A stretch of 52,297 nt of DNA from Burkholderia sp. E7m39 (GTDB lineage: Bacteria; Pseudomonadota; Gammaproteobacteria; Burkholderiales; Burkholderiaceae). The stretch covers positions 1 through 52,297 of the forward strand of contig BBSL01000028.1 of assembly GCA_001319865.1 (NCBI GenBank), read 5' to 3'. The notes below the pieces were generated by a model, which saw only the letters and a program-made list of their open reading frames with translations, did no database searches and was not told the DNA's origin. Positions 1 to 10,651 of the stretch are shown here, in pieces (position 1 is the first letter of the stretch; every line of letters starts with the position of its first letter). The position numbers and the translations under genes were made by a program.

Positions 1-519
1 CACGTCATGTGCACGCGCCTGATACTGCACCTGATTGCTGGTCCAGATGCCGCCCGACATCGTCACCTCGGGCTGGAAGCTGAAGTCGTATGGAATCCAC
101 GGGTTGCTGCCGTAGCCGCCAATCGTGATGCCTTCGATCAGCACGTTCGGCATCCGTCCGAAAATCAGCTTGCCATAGGACGACGATTGCACGCCGATCT
201 GCGCTTCGTTGAAAAACGGCAGCGTCGGGTCGCTCTGCCCGCTGTTGATGTAGATCCGGTTTTCCAGTTTGAAGAAGGTAGACCAGCCGCCGCCCAGATT
301 TTCGACACCGCGCAATCCCCAGCGGCTTTCGGACATGCCGCCGTTGCCGAGGCCCACGCTCCAATCGCCGTTCTTGTTCACATGCGTCATATAGCGAATG
401 CTTTCGTCGGCGATGCCGTACAACGTGACGCTCGATTGCGCGTGCACCGTCGCGTTCGCCAGCGTGTGCGCAAGCGCCGCATACGCGCAGACCTTAAGCC
501 CGTTGCTCACCTTCGTCAT
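1..519 (-). CDS. Gram-negative porin, N-terminal part (runs off the window start)
   Basis: This is the first 173 residues of an outer-membrane general porin of the Burkholderia type; the rest lies before base 1. The ATG is at 519-517. The protein opens with a signal peptide ending near AHTLANATVHAQ. The mature start SSVTLYGIADESIRYMT is the classic first beta strand of trimeric diffusion porins. The next segment (SRWGLRGVENLGGGWSTFFK, then FFNEAQIGVQSSSYGKLIFG) matches strands 2 to 4 and the plug-loop region of the family. It would sit in the outer membrane and pass small hydrophilic solutes; the substrate cannot be told. About 190 bases separate it from rsmA, and the rsmA terminator lies in that gap. 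Confidence 0.9.
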   Translation of the reverse strand, partial: MTKVSNGLKVCAYAALAHTLANATVHAQSSVTLYGIADESIRYMTHVNKNGDWSVGLGNGGMSESRWGLRGVENLGGGWSTFFKLENRIYINSGQSDPTLPFFNEAQIGVQSSSYGKLIFGRMPNVLIEGITIGGYGSNPWIPYDFSFQPEVTMSGGIWTSNQVQYQARAHDV

Positions 520-618
520 ACCGTCTCCTGATCAATCCTGCATCGATGCGTGCGGCGGCCCGCACGAAAGATCGGCAAGCGCGAGGCAAGCGTAAGATTA
601 ATCTGTATGAAGGAAGGG

Positions 619-651
619 AAAGATAAAAAGAAAGCCCGCGTGTTGCGGGCT
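619..651 (-). terminator. Rho-independent terminator downstream of rsmA
   Basis: A 7-bp stem, AGCCCGC/GCGGGCT, with a 5-base loop lies at 633-651. Read on the minus strand it is followed at 632-619 by a T-rich tract (TTCTTTTTATCTTT). It lies about 60 bases past the rsmA stop and would end the lptD-surA-pdxA-rsmA transcript before the porin gene. Confidence 0.8.
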
Positions 652-709
652 GTCTACAACGATTCATGCGAACGCAACGGTACACGTTGCGATTTTCCGG
701 TCGTTTATC

Positions 710-1540
710 TCACTCGGGCGATGCGGCTGTGACAGCCTGAGCGACGGCGACATATTCGCTGACGGGCACATCTTCGGCGCGTCGTTGCAGATCGAAGCCG
801 AGCGCGTCGAAATCGACGGTATCGCGAAACGACGATAACGTATTTCGCAGCATCTTCCGGCGCTGCGAGAACGCGGCCGTGACGACTTCACCGAGCGTCG
901 CTTCATTGACGGCGGGCAGTTCGTGGGGCGCGTACGGAATCATCCGCACGATGGCGGAATCGACTTTCGGCGGCGGCTGGAACGATTCCGGCGGCACGTC
1001 GAGCAGTTTGTCGATCACGTAGCGGTACTGCAGCATCACCGACAGCCGGCTGAACGCCTTGCTGCCGGGTTCCGCGACCATCCGCTCGACCACTTCGTTC
1101 TGCAGCATGAAATGCTGATCGATCACACGATCGGCGAAGCTCGCCAGGTGAAACAGCAGCGGGCTCGAAATGTTGTACGGCAGATTGCCGACGATGCGCA
1201 GCGTCGGCTTGTCGCCCTCCGCTGCCAGCGCGCCGAAGTCGAACGCGAGCGCGTCGCCTTCGTGCAGCTCGAGCAGATCGCCAAACTTCTTCTTCAGACG
1301 GCCGATCAGATCGCGGTCCAGTTCAACGGCGTGAAGCGGCGCCTCGGGCGTCGCGAGCCGCCCGATCAGCGGCTCCGTGAGCGCGCCGAGTCCCGGCCCG
1401 ATTTCGACCATGCGCTCGCCGCGTTGCGGACGGATCACGTCGACAATCGAATCGATAATGCCCAGGTCGACCAGAAAATTCTGTCCGAAGCGCTTGCGCG
1501 CGAAATGGCCCTGGTGCTGTCTGCTTGAACTGTTGGACAT
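710..1540 (-). CDS. rsmA: 16S rRNA (adenine1518-N6/adenine1519-N6)-dimethyltransferase
   Basis: RsmA (KsgA) dimethylates two adjacent adenines in the 3' terminal hairpin of 16S rRNA during late 30S assembly, using S-adenosylmethionine. The protein is 276 residues, normal for the family. The N-terminal [12 protein letters not shown] is the conserved RsmA opening. The SAM-binding motif [14 protein letters not shown] is near residues 45-58, and the catalytic NLPY motif is at about 119-122, followed by NISSPLLF. The C-terminal helical domain carries the usual [11 protein letters not shown] segment. It is the last gene of the lptD-surA-pdxA-rsmA set, about 20 bases after pdxA, and is followed by a terminator. 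The gene order is the common proteobacterial one. Confidence 0.97.
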   Translation of the reverse strand: MSNSSSRQHQGHFARKRFGQNFLVDLGIIDSIVDVIRPQRGERMVEIGPGLGALTEPLIGRLATPEAPLHAVELDRDLIGRLKKKFGDLLELHEGDALAFDFGALAAEGDKPTLRIVGNLPYNISSPLLFHLASFADRVIDQHFMLQNEVVERMVAEPGSKAFSRLSVMLQYRYVIDKLLDVPPESFQPPPKVDSAIVRMIPYAPHELPAVNEATLGEVVTAAFSQRRKMLRNTLSSFRDTVDFDALGFDLQRRAEDVPVSEYVAVAQAVTAASPE

Positions 1541-1560
1541 CGAAAAAAGCTACAAAAAGA

Positions 1561-2562
1561 TCAGGTGGCGCGGCGGTTGCGCGCCATCGAAACGGCCGTG
1601 TCGATCGCGGCGATCAGGCTGCCCGCGTCGGCGCGGCCCGTGCCGGCGAGATCGAGCGCCGTGCCGTGATCGACGGACGTGCGGATGATCGGCAAGCCCA
1701 ACGTCACGTTGATGCCTTCGCCGAACGTGGCGTACTTCAGAACGGGCAAGCCCTGATCGTGGAACATGGCCAGCACGCAATCGGCTTCGTTCAGGTATCG
1801 CGGCTGAAACAGCGTGTCGGCGGGATACGGGCCGCGCGCGTCGATGCCCTGCCCGTTGACGAGCGCGAGTGCGGGCGAGATCACATCGATTTCCTCGCGG
1901 CCCAGATAGCCGTTTTCGCCCGCATGCGGGTTCAGGCCGGTGACGAGAATGCGCGGCGCGGGCAGCCCGAAATGATGGCGCAGGTCGTGATCGATGATGC
2001 GCAGCGTGTCGACCAGACCGTCGACCGTCAATGCCGCCGACACATCCTTCAGCGGCAGATGCGTGGTCGCGAGCGCGACGCGCAGCGGCCTTGCGCCCGT
2101 GCCGGCCAGCATCATGACGACACGCGGCGTATGCGTGCGCTCCGCCAGATATTCGGTGTGGCCGGTGAACGGAACGCCGGCATCGTTGATCGTGCTCTTT
2201 TGCAGCGGCGCCGTGACGATGGCGTCGAACGTGCCGGCGAGCGCGCCGTCGATGGCGGCATCGAGCAGGCCGAGCACGTAGGGACCGTTCTTCGCGTCGA
2301 GCTTGCCGGCTTGTGCGGGCGCTGCGAGAGCGTGATGCTGGGTGGCGATGCGGCGGCCCTGCTGCGCCGCCCAGTCAATGCCGACGGCCTGCGCGCGGGC
2401 GGCCATCAGATCGCTGTCGCCGAGCACCGTGAAGTGCGCATCGGGCCAGTGCGCGCCCGCTGCCGCGAGCGCCTGCGCGGTCAGTTCAGGACCGACGCCA
2501 GCCGGCTCGCCCGTGGTGATCGCGATGTTCAGCGGTGCGTTCGAGGGCTGGGCAGCGGTCAT
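1561..2562 (-). CDS. pdxA: 4-hydroxythreonine-4-phosphate dehydrogenase
   Basis: PdxA oxidises 4-phosphohydroxy-L-threonine in the DXP-dependent pyridoxal phosphate pathway; the product decarboxylates and is condensed by PdxJ. The protein has 333 residues, normal length. It opens with [15 protein letters not shown]. The three histidines expected to bind the divalent metal are visible at about residues 168 (TTHLP), 213 (NPHAGE) and 268 ([12 protein letters not shown]). The C-terminal segment [18 protein letters not shown] is a family signature. The gene lies 14 bases downstream of surA and about 20 bases upstream of rsmA, so all three are probably co-transcribed. Confidence 0.97.
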   Translation of the reverse strand: MTAAQPSNAPLNIAITTGEPAGVGPELTAQALAAAGAHWPDAHFTVLGDSDLMAARAQAVGIDWAAQQGRRIATQHHALAAPAQAGKLDAKNGPYVLGLLDAAIDGALAGTFDAIVTAPLQKSTINDAGVPFTGHTEYLAERTHTPRVVMMLAGTGARPLRVALATTHLPLKDVSAALTVDGLVDTLRIIDHDLRHHFGLPAPRILVTGLNPHAGENGYLGREEIDVISPALALVNGQGIDARGPYPADTLFQPRYLNEADCVLAMFHDQGLPVLKYATFGEGINVTLGLPIIRTSVDHGTALDLAGTGRADAGSLIAAIDTAVSMARNRRAT

Positions 2563-2576
2563 GAAGATTCCAGAAG

Positions 2577-3959
2577 TTATTGCGTGGAGGCGTCCGGCGA
2601 GGTGCCTGTGAGCGGGCCGACCTTGTAGTCGACATACGCGGTGTCGCGCAGTTCACGCAACCAGTCGGCATACGCCTGTTCCGCCTTGCGCTGGCCGATT
2701 GCCTGGCGCGCCAGGTCCATCTGCTGCGACACCGAGCCTTCGGCTTCGCGCCGGCCGAGCACCTGGATCAAATGGTAGCCGTATTCGCTTCGCACCGGCT
2801 GGCTGATCTGGTTGTCCTGCAGCGCGTTCATCGCGCGCTCGAATTCAGGCACCGTTTCGCCCGGGCTGATCCAGCCGAGATCGCCGCCCTGCGACGCCGA
2901 GCCGTCCTGCGAATAGGTGCGCGCGAACTTGTCGAAGTCGCCTTGGCCCGTTTCGATGTCGCGGCGGATTTCGAGCAGCTTCTGACGCGCCTGCGGCTCC
3001 GACATGCCGTCGCCGACGCGCAGCAGGATGTGGCGCACGTGCGTCTGCACGAGCTTCGTCGAGTCGGCGGAAGCCGCGCCCTGGCCCGAGCGGCGGTCGA
3101 CGAGACGCACGATTTCGAAGCCGTCGCTGGTGCGGATCACGCTTGGGTTGACCTGACCCGGACGCAGCGTCGAAGCGGCCGTCACGAACTCGGCGGGGAG
3201 CTTCGTCGGGCTCTGGAAGCCCATGTCGCCGCCCTTCGATGCATCAGGCGCCTGCGAGTTCGCCTTCGCGAGTTTCTCGAAATTGCCGCCGTTCATCGCT
3301 TCCTGCAGCAGCGAATTCGCCTTCGCCTGCGCTGCCTCGATATCCGTCTGCGACGCGTTGAGCGGCGCCTTCAGGAAGATGTGCTCGATACGCAGATCGC
3401 TTGTGAGGCCGGCCGTCGGTCCGCGCTGGCTGGCGATGTAGTTCGCGACTTCCGCGTCCGACACCGTGACCTTGCTGTCCACTTCCTTCTCGCGCAGACG
3501 CGACAGGATCAGCTCCGTCTTCGCGTCGCCCGTGAAAGTCGACCAGGGCACGCCTTGTGCCTCGATGCGCGCGCGGTACATGTCGAGCGGCATGTTGTTG
3601 GCTTGCGCGAGACGCTCGAGCGTGCGCTGCACGGTCGCGTCGTCGACGCTGATGCCGTCCTCGCGCGCCTTTTGCAGCTGGATGCGCTCCAGCACCATCT
3701 GGTTGAGCACCTGCTGGCGCAGCTGGTCTTCCGGCGGAATCGGCGCGTGCTGCTGATTCAGCCGCTTCGTGATCAGGTTGACGCGCATATCCAGCTCGCG
3801 CTGCGTGATGACGCCGTTATTGACGACAGCCGCGATCGTATCGACCGTTTGCGCACTGGTGTTGCCGTTCAGCGCCTGCGCGTGCACGGGCGCCGCCAAC
3901 AGAATGGAAGCGGCCGCAGCGAGGCCGGTCGCGAACGTTGCCAGGCGAAGCTTTTTCAT
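2577..3959 (-). CDS. surA: Periplasmic chaperone / peptidyl-prolyl isomerase SurA
   Basis: SurA escorts unfolded outer-membrane proteins, including LptD and porins, across the periplasm. I start it at ATG 3959 because [19 protein letters not shown] begins a normal signal peptide ending in PVHAQA. The open frame extends 11 residues further upstream without signal-like character. The 460-residue protein has the SurA N-terminal chaperone domain ([19 protein letters not shown]). Two parvulin domains follow at roughly residues 185-290 and 305-410; both contain the GGDMGF/GGDLGW signature followed by an EF pair. It lies between lptD, a major client, and pdxA, the standard order. Confidence 0.96.
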   Translation of the reverse strand: MKKLRLATFATGLAAAASILLAAPVHAQALNGNTSAQTVDTIAAVVNNGVITQRELDMRVNLITKRLNQQHAPIPPEDQLRQQVLNQMVLERIQLQKAREDGISVDDATVQRTLERLAQANNMPLDMYRARIEAQGVPWSTFTGDAKTELILSRLREKEVDSKVTVSDAEVANYIASQRGPTAGLTSDLRIEHIFLKAPLNASQTDIEAAQAKANSLLQEAMNGGNFEKLAKANSQAPDASKGGDMGFQSPTKLPAEFVTAASTLRPGQVNPSVIRTSDGFEIVRLVDRRSGQGAASADSTKLVQTHVRHILLRVGDGMSEPQARQKLLEIRRDIETGQGDFDKFARTYSQDGSASQGGDLGWISPGETVPEFERAMNALQDNQISQPVRSEYGYHLIQVLGRREAEGSVSQQMDLARQAIGQRKAEQAYADWLRELRDTAYVDYKVGPLTGTSPDASTQ

Positions 3960-4036
3960 GATTGCCACAGATACTCCAATAATGTCGGGCACGCTCGGCC
4001 CGTCTTATCTGTTGCGAACGACGTGGTAGCGACCGG

Positions 4037-6406
4037 TCATTCGTAATTGTTGAACTGCGATTCGGGCGGCGGCGGCGGCGGAAGCGGCGTGTAGCCCGCC
4101 ACACTGGCGCGGAACGCCGACATCAGTCCGTTGTCGACGCTCGACAGTCCCTTGAAAGTCAGCTGCGCGAGCACGCGCGTGCCGGAGGTCTGGCTGCCCG
4201 TCGTGTTCACCCCGTTGGCATAGCGCTGGAAGCCGACGCCGAGCGTCCAGCAATCCGCGTCGTACTGCAAGCCGAGCAGGGCGTCGACGGCGCGATGGCC
4301 CTTCAGGTCGTAGTTGATGCGCCCAACGCCGTAGACCCGATGCATCAGCGGCCATTGCCCGGAGATCAGCAACTGGTTGATCGGCTGGTCGTCGAGTGTC
4401 GTGTTGGCGCGCGTGTAGCGGTAGCCGACGTTGATGACCTTGCCCGCTTCCGGGCTGTAGCCGAAGCCGACGCTGGTTTTGACCAGCTGGTTGTTGTCCG
4501 CATTATATTGGAACGCTGTTTCCGACGCGAAACCGGCCCCGAGCTTCAACGACGCGCCCAGAATCAGGTCCGAGTGCGTAGCCTGTTCCGACGACTGCGG
4601 CGTCTGGTCCAGCGTGACGCGCTGGTCGCGGAAATAGTACTGCTGCGCGATCACGAAGCGCGCGCGCTCGTCGCCCGTCGACGGGTTCAGAAAGCGTGTG
4701 GTGAGCGCGGCCGTCAGACGGTTCGCATCGGCGATGCGGTCGTTACCGACGAAGGTGTTCGGCGTGAAGATTTCGGCAAGACCGAAGTCCGATTCGGCCG
4801 TATCGAACAGCGGCGCGAAGCTCTGGTTGTGATACGGCGTGTAGACGTAGTACAGACGCGGCTCCAGCGTCTGGATATAGTCCTGGCCGAACACGCGCAC
4901 GGAGCGGTCGAAGATCAGTCCCGTATCGAACGAGAAGGTCGGAATCGACTCGGTGAAATTCTTCGGCTGGTTCGCCGGCGCGCCCGTGCCGATGTTGCTC
5001 AGGTCGTACGACGCGAAGTGCCACTGCACCTTCGGCGTGACGAAGTAGCCCGGCCCGACCACCGAATACGCGATGTAAGGATTGAAGACGACGCGATCGC
5101 CTTCCGTCGAATCGCCCGTCGTGATGCGAAAGCGCGAGTAGTCGGCTTCGGCGCCGAAGTCGAAGCCGCCCACGTTGTACTTCGCGTACTTCACGTTCAA
5201 CTGCGGCTCGCGTCCGTACGGCGCGGTGGACGGCGACAGCGTCTGCCAGTGCTGCTCGCGCGCGAGCACGGACCACGGGCCGTTGTTGTACGTGAGGCCG
5301 GCTTCCTGCTGGTAGAGCAGCTGCGTGCCGTTCAGGAACTGGTTCGTCGACGACGACAGGTCTTCCGGATAGGTGTTGTCCGAGACCTTGTTGTAGTAGA
5401 TGTACCCGCCGAAACCCGAGCCGAAGTTCTGGCTATGCTGGATATACAGCGCATAGCGGTTCGTATGCGTGATCTTGTCGTCGGGCAGGAATTCGCCTGT
5501 GATCGAGCCGCTGTACGTGGGCGACAGATAACGGAAGTTGCCTTGCCACTGCACGCCGCGCTTGGACAGAATGCGCGGCGTCACGGTCAGATCGCGATTG
5601 GGCGCGATGTTGAAATAGTACGGCAGCGACAGCTCGAAACCGTTGGTCGAACTGAGCGACGCGGTAGGCGGCAACAGGCCGCTGCGCCGCGCGCCCGACA
5701 GCGGAAACGACAGCCACGGGCTCGCGAACACGGGCACGCCCTGGAAGAACAGCACGCCGTTGTGCGCGACGCCGTCGTCGGCGCCCGTGTCGAAATCGAA
5801 CTCGCTGCCCTTGATGTACCACGCGGGGTCTTCCGCGCACTGGCACGCCGTGTACGTGCCGCTCGTGAACACCGAGCGCTCGTTGTCGAGTATGTCGACG
5901 CGCGACGCGCTGCCCGAGCCGCCCGTCGCGTTGAAGTGATACTTCGGCGCGCTCATGTAGCCTTCGCTCGACTCGACCTTCAGATGCGCTTCGGGCCCCG
6001 TGAACACACTGCCGTTGCCCGACAGATGGACATTGCCGTACGCATCGGCCATGTCCGTATCCTGATCGTAATGGAGCGCGTCGGCCTTGAGCGCCGAATA
6101 GCCGCGACGGACTTCGGCGGAGCCTTTGGCGGCCATGTCCTGGTCGGCCGTGCCCGTGGTGGAGTCGCCGAGCACGAAGGTGGCGGGACTCTGGCCGTTG
6201 GGCGCCGAATGTTCTTCGAGTTGCGGGGCGAGCCGCAGGCCCCATGGCGCGTCGATGGGCTGCGCCTGCGCCGCCTCCCCCGCCAGCTGCGCATGCGAAA
6301 GCGCGGGCAGCAGACCCGGCACGGCGACCAGCGCCGCGGCGAGCCGCCTTCGGCGCGGCAGGCCGTCAGACGAGGGAGTGGTCGGGAAAAGCTTTTTAGG
6401 CGGCAT
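4037..6406 (-). CDS. lptD: LPS-assembly outer-membrane protein LptD
   Basis: LptD is the 26-strand outer-membrane barrel that, with LptE, inserts lipopolysaccharide into the outer leaflet. The 789-residue frame has an N-terminal export region ([19 protein letters not shown], then SHAQ), and an OstA/LptA-like beta-jellyroll domain at about residues 90-210 with repeats such as [20 protein letters not shown] long barrel rich in aromatic strands follows. A CQC pair near residue 190 and a single Cys near 730 (DADCWTLGV) could form the inter-domain disulfides known in this family. The tail is a proline run followed by ESQFNNYE. It heads the operon with surA, pdxA and rsmA and diverges from amgK. 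Confidence 0.96.
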   Translation of the reverse strand: MPPKKLFPTTPSSDGLPRRRRLAAALVAVPGLLPALSHAQLAGEAAQAQPIDAPWGLRLAPQLEEHSAPNGQSPATFVLGDSTTGTADQDMAAKGSAEVRRGYSALKADALHYDQDTDMADAYGNVHLSGNGSVFTGPEAHLKVESSEGYMSAPKYHFNATGGSGSASRVDILDNERSVFTSGTYTACQCAEDPAWYIKGSEFDFDTGADDGVAHNGVLFFQGVPVFASPWLSFPLSGARRSGLLPPTASLSSTNGFELSLPYYFNIAPNRDLTVTPRILSKRGVQWQGNFRYLSPTYSGSITGEFLPDDKITHTNRYALYIQHSQNFGSGFGGYIYYNKVSDNTYPEDLSSSTNQFLNGTQLLYQQEAGLTYNNGPWSVLAREQHWQTLSPSTAPYGREPQLNVKYAKYNVGGFDFGAEADYSRFRITTGDSTEGDRVVFNPYIAYSVVGPGYFVTPKVQWHFASYDLSNIGTGAPANQPKNFTESIPTFSFDTGLIFDRSVRVFGQDYIQTLEPRLYYVYTPYHNQSFAPLFDTAESDFGLAEIFTPNTFVGNDRIADANRLTAALTTRFLNPSTGDERARFVIAQQYYFRDQRVTLDQTPQSSEQATHSDLILGASLKLGAGFASETAFQYNADNNQLVKTSVGFGYSPEAGKVINVGYRYTRANTTLDDQPINQLLISGQWPLMHRVYGVGRINYDLKGHRAVDALLGLQYDADCWTLGVGFQRYANGVNTTGSQTSGTRVLAQLTFKGLSSVDNGLMSAFRASVAGYTPLPPPPPPESQFNNYE

Positions 6407-6632
6407 GTATCGGTTGGCGTATCGGCCCTGCTGTCAGTTCATCCGCCCGTTTATCAGTCACGAGTTGCCGCCTGTGCAATCGGGCATCGAATGCACAACT
6501 TTTGACGATTCATGCAGCGGTAAGGCGGGCGATCCAGCGAGATGCGCGAGAACTGACGCGAGTCGCGTCAAAAAAGTCGTGGGGTATTATATGGCAAGAC
6601 GTTGCCCACCCCGATTTTGTCACCCGCAATTC

Positions 6633-7718
6633 ATGACGCTTTCCCCCGCTTCTTCCCTTACAGCCGCTTCATCGACGGCGGACGCCCGCCTCGATCTGCT
6701 CAGCGCCTGGCTGCGCACTCACGCGGACCGCTATGGCCTCGATCTGGCCACGCTCCAGCCCGCTTCCGCCGATGCGAGTTTCCGCCGCTATTTCCGTCTT
6801 GCGGGCCATTCCGCGGCGCCTGGCGCGGGCGGCGCGGATAACGCCGCGACGCTCATCGCCGTCGACGCCCCGCCGCCCGAAAAATGCCGCGAGTTCGTGC
6901 AGGTGGCGGGCTTGCTGGCCGACGCGGGCGTGCACGTGCCGCGCGTGCTCGAAGTCGATCTGGACGCGGGCTTCATGCTCGTCACCGATCTCGGCACGCA
7001 GTCGTATCTGTCGGCACTGAAGGACGGCAGCGCCGCCGACGCGAAGCGGCTGATGCGCGACGCCCTCGACGCGCTGATCCGCTGGCAGCTCGCGTCGCGC
7101 GAAGACGTGCTCCCGCCCTTCGACGAAGCCTTCCTGCGTCGCGAAATGGAACTGATGCCCGAATGGTTCATTGGCCGGCATCTGGGACGCGAGGTCGAGA
7201 CGACGCGCGGCGTGCTGGACCGCACGTTTGCGCTGCTGATCGCGAGCGCGCGCGCGCAGCCGCAAGTATTCATGCTTCGCGATTTCATGCCGCGCAACCT
7301 GATGATCGAGAGCCCGAATCCGGGCGTGCTCGACTTTCAGGACGCCGTCTACGGCCCGATCACGTACGACGTGGCATCGCTGTTGCGCGACGCGTTCATC
7401 AGCTGGGACGAAGAGTTCGAGCTGGACTGCTTCGCGTACTACTGGGAACGCGCGAAAAAGGCGGGCCTGCCCGTCGATGCCGATTTCGGCGAGTACTATC
7501 GCCAGCTCGAATGGATGGGCCTGCAGCGGCACATCAAGGTGCTCGGCCTGTTCTGCCGGATCAATTATCGCGACAGCAAGCCGCATTACATGGCGGACCT
7601 GCCGCGATTCATGGGCTATGCGCGCAAGGTCGCCGAACGCTACCGCCCGCTCGCGCCGTTCGCGAAACTGCTCGATGACCTCGAAGGCCGTGCCGTCGAT
7701 GTCGGCTACACGTTCTGA
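6633..7718 (+). CDS. amgK: N-acetylmuramate/N-acetylglucosamine 1-kinase (anomeric kinase)
   Basis: AmgK phosphorylates the anomeric carbon of MurNAc and GlcNAc released from turned-over peptidoglycan, the first step of a recycling route that bypasses de novo UDP-MurNAc synthesis. I start at ATG 6633 (MTLSPASS); the frame stays open upstream but lacks family similarity. The 361-residue protein has the aminoglycoside phosphotransferase fold: P-loop region ASFRRYFRL near residue 50, hinge FMLVTDLG, catalytic LRDFMPRNLMIES, and metal-binding LDFQDAVYGPITYDVASLL. The next gene, murU, starts 3 bases after its stop. It diverges from lptD. TATTAT at 6585-6590 could be a -10 element, but I see no matching -35. 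Confidence 0.9.
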   Translation: MTLSPASSLTAASSTADARLDLLSAWLRTHADRYGLDLATLQPASADASFRRYFRLAGHSAAPGAGGADNAATLIAVDAPPPEKCREFVQVAGLLADAGVHVPRVLEVDLDAGFMLVTDLGTQSYLSALKDGSAADAKRLMRDALDALIRWQLASREDVLPPFDEAFLRREMELMPEWFIGRHLGREVETTRGVLDRTFALLIASARAQPQVFMLRDFMPRNLMIESPNPGVLDFQDAVYGPITYDVASLLRDAFISWDEEFELDCFAYYWERAKKAGLPVDADFGEYYRQLEWMGLQRHIKVLGLFCRINYRDSKPHYMADLPRFMGYARKVAERYRPLAPFAKLLDDLEGRAVDVGYTF

Positions 7719-7721
7719 CGG

Positions 7722-8441
7722 GTGACGAACTTGAACAAAGCGATGATTTTCGCCGCGGGCCGCGGTGACCGGATGCGCCCGCTGACGGACACGTGTCCGA
7801 AGCCGCTGTTGAAGGTGGCGGGCAAGGCGCTGATCGAATGGCAGATCGAGCGGCTCGCGCACGCGGGCTTCGCGACCATCGTCATCAATCACGCGTGGCT
7901 TGGCGCGCGGATCGAAGAGGCGCTCGGCGATGGTTCGCGCTATGGCGTCGAACTGCGTTATTCGGCCGAGCACGAAGCGCTGGAAACGGCAGGCGGCATT
8001 GCGCACGCGCTGCCGCTGCTCGAAGACGCGGGCAGGCCGGAAGTGTTCGCGGCCGTCGCGGGCGACGTGTATGCGGATTTCGACTATTCGGCGCTGCGCG
8101 CGCCTGCCGCGCGCCTCGCTCAAGCCGATCAGCCGGGAATGCATCTCGTGATGGTGCCCAATCCGCCGTTTCATCCGAACGGCGATTTCGTGCTCACGGG
8201 CGACGGCCTGCTCGCGCTCGACGGCGCGCCGCGTCATACGTTCGGCAGCATCGGGCTATATGACACGCGGATGTTTCGCGATCTCGCGCCGGGCACGCGG
8301 CGGGCGCTCACGCCTTACTATCGCGAGGCGATTGCGGCCAAACGCGCGACGGGCGAGCTGTACGAGGGCCCTTGGGAAAATGTCGGGACGCCCGCGCAGC
8401 TCGAAGCGCTCGACCGGTTGCTGACGGCGAGGCGCGCTTAA
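7722..8441 (+). CDS. murU: N-acetylmuramate alpha-1-phosphate uridylyltransferase
   Basis: MurU converts MurNAc-1-phosphate and UTP to UDP-MurNAc, completing the recycling shortcut begun by AmgK. The frame gives 239 residues from GTG 7722. A TTG at 7731 would give MNKAMIFAAGRGDRM, closer to the usual start of the family, so the start is uncertain by three codons. The nucleotidyltransferase signature AAGRGDRMRPLTDTCPKPLL lies at the N terminus, with ETAGGIAHALPLL and VAGDVYADFDY further on, as in sugar nucleotidyltransferases. The C-terminal WENVGTPAQLEALD is typical. The 3-base gap to amgK implies translational coupling. Confidence 0.92.
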   Translation: MTNLNKAMIFAAGRGDRMRPLTDTCPKPLLKVAGKALIEWQIERLAHAGFATIVINHAWLGARIEEALGDGSRYGVELRYSAEHEALETAGGIAHALPLLEDAGRPEVFAAVAGDVYADFDYSALRAPAARLAQADQPGMHLVMVPNPPFHPNGDFVLTGDGLLALDGAPRHTFGSIGLYDTRMFRDLAPGTRRALTPYYREAIAAKRATGELYEGPWENVGTPAQLEALDRLLTARRA

Positions 8442-8484
8442 ATCAAGCGCTTAGGCCATGCGCCTGGCCGCGCGCTCAGGTCCA

Positions 8485-10377
8485 TTAACGCACGGCGCCG
8501 TCGCCGTGCTCTTCGACGGCGGCTTCCTCGGCATGCGCGGCACGCTCCTGCTGCAACGCCCACATCTGCGCAAACAAGCCGCCCGCCTGAATCAGCTCGG
8601 CAAACGTGCCGCGCTCGACGATGCGCCCCTTGTCCATCACGATGATCTGCTGTGCATGCACGACCGTCGACAGCCGATGCGCGATGATCAACGTCGTCCG
8701 TTCGCGCGCAATCTGATCGAGTTCATGCTGGATCGCCCGCTCGGAACGCGAGTCGAGCGCCGACGTCGCTTCGTCGAATAGCAGAATGGGCGGATTCTTC
8801 AGCACTGTCCGGGCGATCGCGACGCGCTGCTTCTCCCCGCCCGACAGCTTCAGCCCGCGCTCTCCGACGGGCGTGTCGTAACCCATCGGCAGGCTTTCGA
8901 TGAACTCGTGAATGTGCGCCGCGCGCGCCGCCGCGATCACCTCGTCGCGTGTCGCCGATGGGCGGCCATAGGCGATGTTGTAGTAGATCGTGTCGTTGAA
9001 GAGCACGGTGTCCTGCGGCACGATGCCGATCGACGCGCGCAGCGAATCTTGCGTGACGTCGCGGATATCCTGCCCGTCGATGCGGATCGCGCCGCCCGTC
9101 GCGCGCTCCAGATCGTAGAAGCGGAACAGCAGCCGCGCGAGCGTCGACTTGCCCGAACCGCTATGACCGACGACGGCCGTCGTCGTCCCTGCGGCAATCG
9201 TGAAGCTGACGTCATGCAGAATCGGCCGCGAGGCTTCGTACGCGAAGTTCACATGCTCGAAGCCGACCTGCGCGCCGTGCACCGCGAGCGGCTTCGCATC
9301 GGGCGAATCGGGCACTTCGCGCGGCGCGCCGAGCAGCGTGAACATCCGATCCATATCCGTGAGACTCTGCTTCAGTTCGCGATACACGACGCCCAGAAAA
9401 TTCAGCGGAATATAAAGCTGAAGCATGAAGGTGTTGATCAGCACGAGATCGCCGAGCGTCAGGCGCCCCGCCATCACGCCCTGCGTCGCGCGCCACAGAA
9501 TGAACACGAGCCCCGTGCCGATGATCGCCTGCTGCCCGAAGTTCAGCGCCGACAGCGAGTTCTGCGACTTGATCGCCGCCGCGCGATAACGCTTCAGGTT
9601 GTCGTCGTAGCGCGTGGCTTCCCACTCTTCGTTGTTGAAGTACTTGACCGTCTCGTAGTTCAGCAGCGAATCGATCGCGCGCGAGTTCGCCTTCGAGTCA
9701 AGTTCGTTCATCGTGCGGCGAAAATGCGTGCGCCATTCCGTCACTTTCACGGTGAACGTGATGTACGCAGCCAGCGCGACGAACGTGACGATCGCGTAAT
9801 ACGCCTCGTATTTCACGACGAAAAAGCCGAGCACGAGTCCGACTTCGACGAGCGTCGGCAGGATGCTGTACAGCGAGTACGAAATCAGCTGCGTGATGCC
9901 GCGCGTGCCGCGTTCGATGTCGCGCGACATGCCGCCCGTCTGCCGCTCCAGATGAAAACGCAGCGACAGCGAATGCAGATGGCGGAATACCTTCAGCGCG
10001 AGCTGGCGCACTGCGCTTTCCGTCACCTTCGCAAAGAGGATTTCGCGCAGCTCGGTGAAGAGCGACGTGGACAGCCGCACAGCGGCATACGCGACCACCA
10101 GCAGCCCCACGCCGCCGAGCAGCACGATGGCGGGCGCCTGCTCCGCGCGGCCGAGCGCCGTCAGATGCTGGACGGACGCGAGGCTGTCGACGATCCGTTT
10201 CATCACGATGGGCACGCCCAGATTGGCGATCTTAGCGCCGATCAGGCAACTGAGCGCGAACACGACGCGCCACTTGTAGGTTGCGAGATAAGGCAGCAGT
10301 GAAACGATCGTTTGCCAGTCGTTGCGCGGCTGGTTCGAGATCGGCGACAGTTCGGTCGAAGCGGAAGTGCGGCGCAT
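8485..10377 (-). CDS. Atm1-type ABC exporter, fused permease and ATPase
   Basis: This is a half-transporter of 630 residues: one ABC membrane domain (about residues 30-340) fused to one ATPase domain (about 375-610). It would work as a homodimer in the inner membrane. Walker A (GHSGSGKST, near 404-412), signature LSGGEKQRVAIAR, Walker B (ILLFDEATSALD, near 530-541) and the H-loop (IIAHRLSTV) are intact. The signature wording and the long run of conserved residues in the membrane domain (ERQTGGMSRDIERGTRGI) match the Atm1/ABCB7 group, which exports glutathione-linked sulfur compounds or metal conjugates. The substrate here is inferred only. It converges with murU and diverges from yciA. Confidence 0.88.
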   Translation of the reverse strand: MRRTSASTELSPISNQPRNDWQTIVSLLPYLATYKWRVVFALSCLIGAKIANLGVPIVMKRIVDSLASVQHLTALGRAEQAPAIVLLGGVGLLVVAYAAVRLSTSLFTELREILFAKVTESAVRQLALKVFRHLHSLSLRFHLERQTGGMSRDIERGTRGITQLISYSLYSILPTLVEVGLVLGFFVVKYEAYYAIVTFVALAAYITFTVKVTEWRTHFRRTMNELDSKANSRAIDSLLNYETVKYFNNEEWEATRYDDNLKRYRAAAIKSQNSLSALNFGQQAIIGTGLVFILWRATQGVMAGRLTLGDLVLINTFMLQLYIPLNFLGVVYRELKQSLTDMDRMFTLLGAPREVPDSPDAKPLAVHGAQVGFEHVNFAYEASRPILHDVSFTIAAGTTTAVVGHSGSGKSTLARLLFRFYDLERATGGAIRIDGQDIRDVTQDSLRASIGIVPQDTVLFNDTIYYNIAYGRPSATRDEVIAAARAAHIHEFIESLPMGYDTPVGERGLKLSGGEKQRVAIARTVLKNPPILLFDEATSALDSRSERAIQHELDQIARERTTLIIAHRLSTVVHAQQIIVMDKGRIVERGTFAELIQAGGLFAQMWALQQERAAHAEEAAVEEHGDGAVR

Positions 10378-10651
10378 GATTGTAGGGTGGGAAAACCTGC
10401 ACGCTTGACGCGTGACTCGTACGGATTGTGACGGGCGGCAGCCAGAATGAGAACGGCTTCAGACATTCTCAAGCCGCACCGAACGCGGCGCACTAGCAAT
10501 AAGTGCGAGCGTGCGCTTTCCCGTACAATTCCTGATCTGCCAAATATTGTCGCAGAAGCCGGCTGGCGCTGCTTTCGCCGCGCTGACTGTCGGAGTCTTT
10601 CCGGTCGTGCCGCTTTCTTGAGAGCCGCGATGGTCGGCTCAACTGATTCTC

